NCBI RefSeq assembly: GCF_947039875.1
Contig: NZ_CAMRAN010000002.1
Coordinates: 62,001 to 126,000, forward strand
Length of the DNA: 64,000 nucleotides
Direction of reading: 5' to 3'
Source of the DNA: an uncultured Photobacterium sp.
GTDB lineage: Bacteria; Pseudomonadota; Gammaproteobacteria; Enterobacterales; Vibrionaceae
Under the pieces are notes generated by a model that saw nothing but the letters and a program-made list of their open reading frames with translations, did not search any database and was not told where the DNA came from. The first letter of the stretch is position 1, and each line of letters starts with the position of its first letter. The position numbers and the translations under genes are program-made. This document shows positions 56,780 to 64,000 of this stretch, one piece after another.

Positions 56780-58786
56780 TTAAACTGTTTTAATCCACGC
56801 TAAGGCATCATTAAATGCCATTGGCTTGGCAAAATAAAAACCTTGGCAGATATTAATACCACACTGCTGCACAAACTGTTTGTCTGCTTCTGTTTCAGCG
56901 CCTTCTGCAACCAAGATACAACCTGTCACTTCACTTATTTTAGCAAGTAGTTGATATAAGTTCTTTTCACGGTCATGTTCAATATTACGCAATAAAGCGC
57001 GATCTAACTTGACTTTGTCAAAGTTAAACTTCAATAAATGAGGAAAGGACGCATAACCCGAACCAAAATCATCAATAGCAACCGTTACTCCTAATCCTTG
57101 TAATACTGCAATGTTCTCAGAAACTAGTTTATCATCATCAAGTATGGCTTCTTCTGTGATCTCTATTTCTAAATTTAATGGTGAAATAGCATAGAAGCTT
57201 AATCGTTCTACAATATAGGGCACAATGTGTTTATCTGAAATCGTTTCAGTAGAAACATTAATCGCAATTTTACAGCTATTATCAAGTGGCATTTTTTGCA
57301 TGTCTTTTAGCACTAAATCAATTACCATCTGATCCAGCTGCTTCATCGCCCCTACTTGTTGAAAATCTTGAATAAATAACGGTGGCAATATTTTACCATC
57401 GGCATCTTTATAACGAATTAGCGATTCAAACGATAATCCTTTATTCTGATTTAAATTAATTTGAGGTTGGTAGAACATCACAAATTCACCATGACTCAAC
57501 ATACGACTAACACGGCGGCTAATATCATGCTTACTTACATAGCTCGCCATGGCTTGATTCACATCACCTAAAAACGATTTAAGCGTGCTACGTCCAAGCT
57601 CATATTGCTGGCTTATCGATGTATTATTAGATCGACTTTTTCCTGCATAATGCAGATAAAATGGTCGGTAAATAATAATCCCAATAACAACCACAATTAC
57701 CTGTAATATCACGCCAGAGACACTGTGTTGAGTGGCGACATAGCCACTAAGGAAAGGAGGTGTCATCCAATCCACAATAGTCGTCACTGGATGCACTAAT
57801 CCAGATGATATCGCACCATATACCACCACAAAACTTACCAAAGGCACGCAAACAAAAGGTACAATTAATATTGGATTAAAAATAATCGGCAAACCAAACA
57901 ATAATAGTTCATTGATATTAAAAATCACCAATGGTAATGCTGATAGTGCTAATGTGATATGTCGTCTTTCTTTTGAAAATAATAAAATACAAAACAACAG
58001 ACTGATCATATTTCCAGAGCCGCCCATCGATAAGAAAGCATCATAAAACCCTTGCCCTAGCACATTTAAAGGGGCTTCTCCTGCTTGCCAATCAGCAATG
58101 TTTTGTTGAGTAACTTCAAATAATTGTTGCTTTGTTCTAAAAAGAAAATTATGTCCATTAATACCAATTGCACCTAATAACCCTAAAATAAATTGATAGG
58201 CTAAGCCGCCATAAAACGTCAGTGGATTCGGAGCAATATAATTATGTAAATTTTGACTAAACGAGATCACAATCTTAGTTAATTCCTCTAACCCTACGGT
58301 TAATAAAAGAAAACAAAAAAAATGTAATACATGCTTATACAGCGTACTAACAAAATCTAATCGAGAAGGATCGAGCGGAAAAAGACGAAAGGAAATACAG
58401 CATGATGCAGAAATAATAGCAGAAAGCAGTGCCACAAGTGGATTATTAGGTAATCCATTATGATCAGAAACTAAACCATTAGGAACCGAGACGACAATTA
58501 ATAACAATAATGAATATGGCACAACCACCATAGCATTAACACCATGCTTAGTCGCAAGGTAATAACTAGTAACTAAACACAGCGCAATCGGATAGATTCC
58601 AATTAATAAATTAGATAAATAAAAAAAATGGTTTGCTAATTCACTAAAATCAAGCCACTTGAATGTATACCCTACAAATAATGTAATTGCATTACAAATA
58701 ATCAACGGCAGTAACAATAAAAAAACAATAGAAATATCACGGATATAGTCGTTGTAATATGATTTTAATATTGATTTTTTGTTCAT
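56780..58786 (-). CDS. PTS EIIC-like permease fused to an EAL domain
   Basis: 668 residues from 58786 (an in-frame GTG at 58813 would add nine). Residues about 15-400 are a lactose/cellobiose-type PTS EIIC: ten hydrophobic segments, GINGHNFLFRT, GGSGNMISLLFCILLFS and NINELLLFGLPIIFNPILIVPF (the NEP-like block, whose Glu is conserved in ChbC-type EIIC). Residues about 425-668 are a c-di-GMP phosphodiesterase: FESLIRY (EAL as ESL), AINVS, EIEITEEAIL, AIDDFGSGYASF, VKLDRALL, LVAEGAETE and ICQGFYFAKP; all catalytic residues are seen. No EIIA/EIIB is present. Likely couples a sugar or its transport state to c-di-GMP (inference). Confidence 0.85.
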   Translation of the reverse strand: MNKKSILKSYYNDYIRDISIVFLLLLPLIICNAITLFVGYTFKWLDFSELANHFFYLSNLLIGIYPIALCLVTSYYLATKHGVNAMVVVPYSLLLLIVVSVPNGLVSDHNGLPNNPLVALLSAIISASCCISFRLFPLDPSRLDFVSTLYKHVLHFFCFLLLTVGLEELTKIVISFSQNLHNYIAPNPLTFYGGLAYQFILGLLGAIGINGHNFLFRTKQQLFEVTQQNIADWQAGEAPLNVLGQGFYDAFLSMGGSGNMISLLFCILLFSKERRHITLALSALPLVIFNINELLLFGLPIIFNPILIVPFVCVPLVSFVVVYGAISSGLVHPVTTIVDWMTPPFLSGYVATQHSVSGVILQVIVVVIGIIIYRPFYLHYAGKSRSNNTSISQQYELGRSTLKSFLGDVNQAMASYVSKHDISRRVSRMLSHGEFVMFYQPQINLNQNKGLSFESLIRYKDADGKILPPLFIQDFQQVGAMKQLDQMVIDLVLKDMQKMPLDNSCKIAINVSTETISDKHIVPYIVERLSFYAISPLNLEIEITEEAILDDDKLVSENIAVLQGLGVTVAIDDFGSGYASFPHLLKFNFDKVKLDRALLRNIEHDREKNLYQLLAKISEVTGCILVAEGAETEADKQFVQQCGINICQGFYFAKPMAFNDALAWIKTV

Positions 58787-58885
58787 ACATTCACAGTGGT
58801 AAGAAAAAGGCACTGGATTATATAGAGCAATTATAAATGCTCAAGCTAAAATATTGTAACGAGTTATTACGTCTTTAAAGTAGCG

Positions 58886-58914
58886 CTAAAAAATACACAC
58901 ATAATGTGTGTATT
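58886..58914 (-). terminator. Terminator after serC
   Basis: AATACACAC-ATAAT-GTGTGTATT stem followed by TTTTTTA on the minus strand, 25 bases after serC. Confidence 0.88.
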
Positions 58915-58938
58915 CTACTTAGCAATAGCTTTTAGCAC

Positions 58939-60021
58939 TTATGCATTATTTTTTTCAAACTTCCGCATAAAATCAACCAATGCTTGTACCCCCTCTAAAG
59001 GCATCGCATTATAAATTGAAGCACGCATACCGCCAACAACACGGTGGCCTTTCAATGCTTTTAATCCTGCGGCATCCGCCTGAGATAAAAACACTTCATC
59101 AAGATTCGAATTTTTCAACTGAAATGGTACATTCATGACTGAGCGATTATCCGCATGAACATTATTAATGTAGAAATTAGAGTTATCGATAAAATCATAC
59201 AGTAATTTTGCTTTCGCAAGGTTGCGCTGCTCCATTGCGGCAACACCACCTACACTTTTCAGCCATTTAAATACTTCACCCGCTAAATACCATGCGAATG
59301 TCGGTGGTGTATTAAACATCGATTCTTTATCAACCAATACCGTGTAATCTAAAATACTCGGTAAAATTGATTTAGCTTTGCCTAATAAATCATCACGCAC
59401 AATAACAATGGTTAATCCTGCTGGGCCAATGTTCTTTTGGGCACCAGCATAAATAACACCATATTTAGAGACATCAATTTGGCGAGATAAAATAGTGGAT
59501 GACATATCAGCGACAATCGGCTTATTCGTTATCGGTAAATCACGAATTTCTATACCATCGATAGTTTCATTTGGACAATAATGTACAAACGCAGCGTCAT
59601 CAGAAAGTGGCCATTCTGTTGCTGGTAAAATGGCTTTTTTACCCTCTTTTACACAAGTAATATCAACATTATTAGGCTGACAATATTTCACAGCTTCTTC
59701 AACAGCACTGTGAGCCCAAAAGCCACCATCCATATAATCTGCGGTGGTTGCATCACCTAATAGATTAAGAGGCACAGCGGCAAATTGACCACGAGCGCCA
59801 CCATGACAAAATAAAACATGGTAATTGGCAGGAATATTCAGTAAATCCCGTAAATCTTGTTCTGATTGAGCGGCAACCGCAAGAAATTCTTTACTACGAT
59901 GGCTGATTTCCATAACGGAAGTGCCTAAGCCCTGCCAATTAATTAATTCTTGCTGGGCTTGCGCCATAACATCAGCGGGGATCATTGCCGGACCGGCACA
60001 AAAGTTATAAACCTTATCCAT
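58939..60021 (-). CDS. serC: Phosphoserine aminotransferase
   Basis: 360 residues (E. coli 362). PLP enzyme of serine and pyridoxine synthesis. [14 protein letters not shown] start, [21 protein letters not shown], Schiff-base Lys in [12 protein letters not shown], and the C-terminal [19 protein letters not shown]. Monocistronic here; in E. coli serC is with aroA. GGAG is 15 bases before the ATG, longer than usual. Confidence 0.96.
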   Translation of the reverse strand: MDKVYNFCAGPAMIPADVMAQAQQELINWQGLGTSVMEISHRSKEFLAVAAQSEQDLRDLLNIPANYHVLFCHGGARGQFAAVPLNLLGDATTADYMDGGFWAHSAVEEAVKYCQPNNVDITCVKEGKKAILPATEWPLSDDAAFVHYCPNETIDGIEIRDLPITNKPIVADMSSTILSRQIDVSKYGVIYAGAQKNIGPAGLTIVIVRDDLLGKAKSILPSILDYTVLVDKESMFNTPPTFAWYLAGEVFKWLKSVGGVAAMEQRNLAKAKLLYDFIDNSNFYINNVHADNRSVMNVPFQLKNSNLDEVFLSQADAAGLKALKGHRVVGGMRASIYNAMPLEGVQALVDFMRKFEKNNA

Positions 60022-60231
60022 AATGTGGTACTTGCTCCTGCTCGAGTTACAAAATAAAAATTTACTGCTTCATAAAGCTAATAGCATCACAATCAGTACT
60101 ACTTTTAGCATTACAAAACAGACAGTAAAGATAAATCCCAACATTGTGACAAATATCATTTATTTATTTTTACACCTTTATTGCGCAACTTTAAAGTGTT
60201 AATTAGTGATTCGTTGTTTATAAATATGTGT

Positions 60232-60261
60232 GCAAAAAAAAACGCAGCCATTTGGCTGCGT
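60232..60261 (-). terminator. Terminator after gyrA
   Basis: ACGCAGCC-ATTT-GGCTGCGT stem with nine T residues on the minus strand, 27 bases after the gyrA stop. Confidence 0.94.
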
Positions 60262-60288
60262 CTTATTCAGAATAAAGCACTATAATGC

Positions 60289-62955
60289 TTACTCTTGCTC
60301 GGTTGAATCGCCTGGTTTTGCATCTGCTGCTGGTAGTTCTGTATTTTCAACAGTCTCACCATCAACTAATTCAGCATCTTCGATTAATTCAACTTCTGCT
60401 GGCTCATCAATACGCTGTAAGCCAACAACTTTTTCGTCTTCGGCAGTACGGATAAGTGTAACACCTTGAGTGTTACGACCAACACGACTTACTTCAGCAA
60501 CACGAGTTCGAACTAATGTACCACCATTGGTGATCATCATAAATTCGTCGCCGTCTTCAGCTTGAACAGCACCAACAACGCTACCGTTACGTTCAGAGAC
60601 TTTAATTGAAACAACACCCTGAGTGGCACGGCTCTTCGCCGGGTACTCAGCAAGGCCAGTACGCTTACCATAACCATTTTCAGTTACTGTAAGAATATCA
60701 CCTTCGTTGTGTGGCACAATTAGCGAAACAACTTTGTCGCCTTCAGCAAGTTTGATACCACGCACACCAGCCGCAGTACGACCCATGCCGCGAACACCGC
60801 CTTTCGCATTGCCTTCAGCATCAATCACTGGGCTTTCGTAGAAACGTACTACTTTACCGTATGCTGAGAACAGCATGATATCGCAGTCACCATCAGTAAC
60901 ATCAACACCGATCAATGAATCGCCTTCACGTAGGTTAACGGCAATAATACCGGCACTACGAGGGCGACTAAAGTCAGTTAATGGTGTTTTCTTCACAGTA
61001 CCGTCAGCGGTTGCCATGAAGACAAACTTGTCTTCTGTGTATTCACGCACAGGAAGAATCGCAGTAATACGCTCATCTTCATCTAGTGGTAAAATGTTCA
61101 CAATTGGCTTACCACGAGCAGTACGGCTCGCTAATGGTAATTGGTATACTTTCAGCCAGTACATACGGCCGCGGCTAGAGAAACATAAAATCGTGTCATG
61201 AGTATTAGCAACCAACAAGCGCTCAATGAAGTCTTCTTGCTTCATGCGCGTTGCTGCTTTACCTTTACCACCACGACGCTGTGCTTCGTAATCGCTTAGA
61301 ATTTGGTACTTAACGTAACCTTCGTGAGAAAGCGTTACAACAACATCTTCTTTAGTGATCAGATCTTCTAAATCAATATCATTGCTTGCAGCTGTGATTT
61401 CAGTACGACGTTCATCGTTAAACTGTTCTTTCACTAGCTCTAATTCTTCACGGATCACTTCCATCAAACGCTCAGAGCTTGATAGAATGAACATTAATTC
61501 AGCAATTTCTTCAAGAAGTTGCTTATATTCTTCAAGAATTTTTCCGTGCTCAAGACCCGTTAGCTTATGTAAGCGAAGGTCAAGAATAGCTTGCGCTTGT
61601 TGTTCAGTTAAGTGGTATAGATTATCACGAATACCAAACTGCTCTTCTAGCCAATCTGGACGCGCAGCATCTGTACCTGCACGCTCAAGCATTGCAGCAA
61701 CATTACCCAACTGCCAGCCACGAGCAACTAATGCAGCTTTAGCTTCTGCTGGTGTATTTTCCTGACGAATTAACTCAATAATTTCGTCGATATTTGCAAG
61801 AGCAAGAGCTAAACCTTCAAGAATATGAGCACGATCACGCGCTTTACGCAATTCGAAAATAGTACGACGCGTCACCACTTCACGGCGGTGATTAACGAAG
61901 CACTTAATCATTTCTTTAAGGTTAAAGATCTTTGGTTGGCCATTATCAAGCGCAACCATGTTGATACCAAATGTTGTTTGCAACTGCGTTTGAGCATAAA
62001 GATTGTTCAGAACAACTTCACCAACCGCATCACGCTTACACTCGATAACAATACGCATGCCGTCTTTATCAGACTCATCACGTAGTGCGCTAATGCCTTC
62101 AACTTTTTTATCTTTAACAAGCTCAGCAATTTTTTCAATCAAACGCGCTTTGTTAACTTGATAAGGAATCTCATGAACAATAATGGTTTCACGACCATTC
62201 TTTTCAGTTTCGATTTCAGCTTTGGCGCGCATGTAAACTTTACCGCGACCAGTATGGTAAGCATCAACAATACCTTTACGGCCATTGATCATCGCAGCAG
62301 TTGGGAAGTCAGGGCCTGGAATATATTCCATTAGCTGATCAATAGTGATGCTCTCATCATTGATATACGCTAAACAGCCGTCAATCACTTCGCCAAGGTT
62401 ATGAGGTGGTATGTTCGTTGCCATACCTACCGCAATACCAGAAGAACCGTTCACTAATAAGTTAGGGATCTTTGTTGGTAAAACCGCTGGTATTTGCTCG
62501 GTTCCATCATAGTTAGGAACGTAATCAACCGTTTCTTTGTCTAAATCAGCCAATAATTCATGGGCAATTTTAGACATACGGACTTCGGTATAACGCATCG
62601 CAGCGGCAGAGTCGCCATCGATTGAACCGAAGTTTCCTTGACCATCTACGAGCATGTAGCGTAGTGAGAACGGCTGTGCCATACGTACGATTGTATCGTA
62701 TACAGCACTATCACCGTGTGGGTGATACTTACCGATAACATCACCTACCACACGGGCAGATTTCTTATATGCTTTATTCCAGTCATTGCCTAGCACATTC
62801 ATCGCGAATAAAACGCGGCGGTGCACAGGCTTAAGGCCATCACGCACATCAGGAAGAGCACGACCAACGATAACTGACATCGCATAGTCGAGATAAGAGC
62901 TTTTCAGCTCATCTTCAATATTTATGGGCGTGATCTCTTTTGCAAGATCGCTCAT
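60289..62955 (-). CDS. gyrA: DNA gyrase subunit A
   Basis: 888 residues (E. coli 875). Type II topoisomerase breakage subunit: active Tyr in [10 protein letters not shown], quinolone region [13 protein letters not shown] with Ser and Asp at the positions of E. coli S83 and D87 (susceptible form), and a C-terminal beta-pinwheel of six repeats including the GyrA box QRRGGKGK. Acidic tail [15 protein letters not shown], as in other gammaproteobacteria. Divergent from ubiG, the usual order. Confidence 0.97.
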   Translation of the reverse strand: MSDLAKEITPINIEDELKSSYLDYAMSVIVGRALPDVRDGLKPVHRRVLFAMNVLGNDWNKAYKKSARVVGDVIGKYHPHGDSAVYDTIVRMAQPFSLRYMLVDGQGNFGSIDGDSAAAMRYTEVRMSKIAHELLADLDKETVDYVPNYDGTEQIPAVLPTKIPNLLVNGSSGIAVGMATNIPPHNLGEVIDGCLAYINDESITIDQLMEYIPGPDFPTAAMINGRKGIVDAYHTGRGKVYMRAKAEIETEKNGRETIIVHEIPYQVNKARLIEKIAELVKDKKVEGISALRDESDKDGMRIVIECKRDAVGEVVLNNLYAQTQLQTTFGINMVALDNGQPKIFNLKEMIKCFVNHRREVVTRRTIFELRKARDRAHILEGLALALANIDEIIELIRQENTPAEAKAALVARGWQLGNVAAMLERAGTDAARPDWLEEQFGIRDNLYHLTEQQAQAILDLRLHKLTGLEHGKILEEYKQLLEEIAELMFILSSSERLMEVIREELELVKEQFNDERRTEITAASNDIDLEDLITKEDVVVTLSHEGYVKYQILSDYEAQRRGGKGKAATRMKQEDFIERLLVANTHDTILCFSSRGRMYWLKVYQLPLASRTARGKPIVNILPLDEDERITAILPVREYTEDKFVFMATADGTVKKTPLTDFSRPRSAGIIAVNLREGDSLIGVDVTDGDCDIMLFSAYGKVVRFYESPVIDAEGNAKGGVRGMGRTAAGVRGIKLAEGDKVVSLIVPHNEGDILTVTENGYGKRTGLAEYPAKSRATQGVVSIKVSERNGSVVGAVQAEDGDEFMMITNGGTLVRTRVAEVSRVGRNTQGVTLIRTAEDEKVVGLQRIDEPAEVELIEDAELVDGETVENTELPAADAKPGDSTEQE

Positions 62956-63362
62956 GGAGCCAATATCCCTCAGGTAATTTCTGTCGTATTTTTATACGTG
63001 CAAGGTGCAATAATGTAGCATATTTCAGCCCTAATAGGCACACCTTTCACGACTTATGTTATGAGTAATTTAGCGGAATTTACAGAAAACAGAAACAAAC
63101 ATCGTCACATCTGTGGATTAACCACATATCATTGTTTATTTATTGTCCATTATACCAACTATCTTAAACTACTCTTTTTAGCTTATAGAGTATGTAACCA
63201 CTTGTAAAAACAAGATATAACACAGCTTTATATATGGGATAGCTTAAAATTAACAAAATAAAATCAAAAATGCGACATTTGACCATTTATTAATCATTAA
63301 TATTACGCACACTCTGTGGTGGCTGCATAAATACCGAAAATAGATTTACTGAGGATAAAGTC
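62956..63362. other. Intergenic region upstream of gyrA
   Basis: About 400 AT-rich bases. It presumably contains the gyrA promoter. No gene, repeat or operator is evident up to the small ORF at 63363. Confidence 0.4.
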
Positions 63363-63488
63363 ATGGGGACAGCAACTAATATGATTGGTAAATACATTTT
63401 AATGCTCATCCTTACTATTACCACTTTATTTGATGGTATTTTCTCACCTGAACTCATTCCAGCCACAATCAATAGCTTTGATGAGTAA
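63363..63488 (+). CDS. Putative 41-residue membrane protein
   Basis: Begins MGTATNMIGKYILMLILTIT and ends PATINSFDE. One predicted membrane helix (about 8-27), an acidic C-terminal tail. GAGGATAAAGTC places a good ribosome site seven bases before the ATG. A hairpin follows ten bases after the stop (63498-63526). I do not recognise the family. The minus-strand frame across it has no such support. Confidence 0.5.
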   Translation: MGTATNMIGKYILMLILTITTLFDGIFSPELIPATINSFDE

Positions 63489-63497
63489 TTCGTAATA

Positions 63498-63526
63498 TCG
63501 CCAAGTGACACTGTTGTACTTGGCGA
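63498..63526 (+). terminator. Stem-loop after the small ORF
   Basis: TCGCCAAGT / ACTTGGCGA perfect 9-bp stem with an 11-base loop; T run weak (GTTTC). Confidence 0.5.
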
Positions 63527-63650
63527 GTTTCATCCTAACGATGATAGCAATCAAATTTTTCTATTTGTGTTTGTCGTAGTTATTCTTTGCAACAACGCGT
63601 TTATTTCGCATAATAGCCATTACCAATATAAGGAAAATGGCACCACTAAA

Positions 63651-64000
63651 ATGACAAAATCACGTAATGTTGACCTTGCAGAAATCGAAAAGTTTGAACA
63701 AATAGCTTCACGTTGGTGGGATCTTGAAGGTGAATTTAAGCCGCTTCACCAAATTAACCCGTTACGTTTAAATTATATCATTGACCATGCTAATGGCTTA
63801 TTTGGTAAAAAAATCCTCGACGTGGGTTGTGGTGGTGGCATTTTAGCTGAAAGTATGGCGATTGAAGGTGCTCATGTAACTGGGCTTGATATGGGTAAAG
63901 AACCATTAATAGTTGCTAAACTACATGCATTAGAAACAGGTGTAAAACTCGACTATGTTCAATGCACGGCAGAAGAACATGCTGAACATCATCATGACGC
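63651..64000 (+). CDS. ubiG: UbiG, ubiquinone O-methyltransferase, 5' part
   Basis: First 116 residues; the gene runs off the window. Does both O-methylations of ubiquinone synthesis. [27 protein letters not shown] is the UbiG N-terminal signature, [16 protein letters not shown] the SAM motif I, VTGLDMG motif post I. AAGGA is 15 bases before the ATG. Divergent from gyrA. Confidence 0.95.
   Translation, partial: MTKSRNVDLAEIEKFEQIASRWWDLEGEFKPLHQINPLRLNYIIDHANGLFGKKILDVGCGGGILAESMAIEGAHVTGLDMGKEPLIVAKLHALETGVKLDYVQCTAEEHAEHHHD

Noticed and set aside
63290..63511. 73-codon minus-strand frame between gyrA and ubiG
   Set aside because: No ribosome site, unrelated to known proteins, and it overlaps a + strand small ORF with a good ribosome site.

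Overview
The window is one contiguous chromosomal stretch of a low-GC marine gammaproteobacterium, almost certainly Vibrionaceae and most likely Photobacterium. The genus is an inference from protein similarity and synteny; I could not run a phylogeny. The family-level signs are FabV enoyl-ACP reductase beside an acyl-CoA dehydrogenase and a TetR gene, an efflux operon with two adaptor lipoproteins, HexR/PykA, TyrR, PspF/PspABC, SapABCDF, and gyrA-ubiG. There are no rRNA or tRNA genes, prophage, insertion sequence or CRISPR array. Both ends cut genes: the 3' end of pyrC on the left and the 5' part of ubiG on the right.

Layout. 1-5.7 kb: pyrC end and a two-adaptor RND efflux operon. 5.9-9.6 kb: class I fumarase, pabB, nudL. 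9.8-12.7 kb: serine uptake and deamination (sdaC, sdaA). 13-17.5 kb: an AraC regulator, an acetate/succinate-type channel (satP), an Fe-alcohol dehydrogenase and a porin. 17.7-22.2 kb: grxA, ybjL, phoPQ. 22.3-26.7 kb: fatty-acid block fabV, fadE-like, TetR. 26.9-27.7 kb: an intergenic region with a tandem series of intrinsic terminators and near-identical short transcribed-looking units, read here as an array of three or four small RNA genes. 27.7-32.7 kb: yeeZ-like, hexR, pykA, rimJ, ogt. 32.8-39.8 kb: tyrR, then envelope stress (ycjF, ycjX, pspC, pspB, pspA, with pspF divergent). 40-45.2 kb: sapABCDF. 45.3-52.1 kb: minus-strand housekeeping block pyrF, lapB, lapA, ihfB, rpsA, cmk, aroA. 52.3-56.5 kb: a Nudix hydrolase, a DUF5666-like lipoprotein divergent from a two-component system, and a lipocalin. 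56.8-58.8 kb: a PTS EIIC-EAL fusion. 58.9-64 kb: serC, gyrA, a putative 41-residue membrane protein, ubiG.

How the genes work together. Most of the window is core metabolism and envelope homeostasis. Serine and aromatic synthesis (serC, aroA, pabB, tyrR), nucleotide synthesis (pyrC, pyrF, cmk) and lower glycolysis/TCA (pykA, hexR, fumarase) are all present. The envelope theme is strong: Psp response, SapABCDF, LapAB, PhoPQ, efflux, porin and lipocalin. The most unusual items are the tandem sRNA-like array at 26.9-27.7 kb, the sugar-permease/c-di-GMP phosphodiesterase fusion at 56.8-58.8 kb, the unassigned two-component/DUF5666 locus, and the small ORF between gyrA and ubiG.
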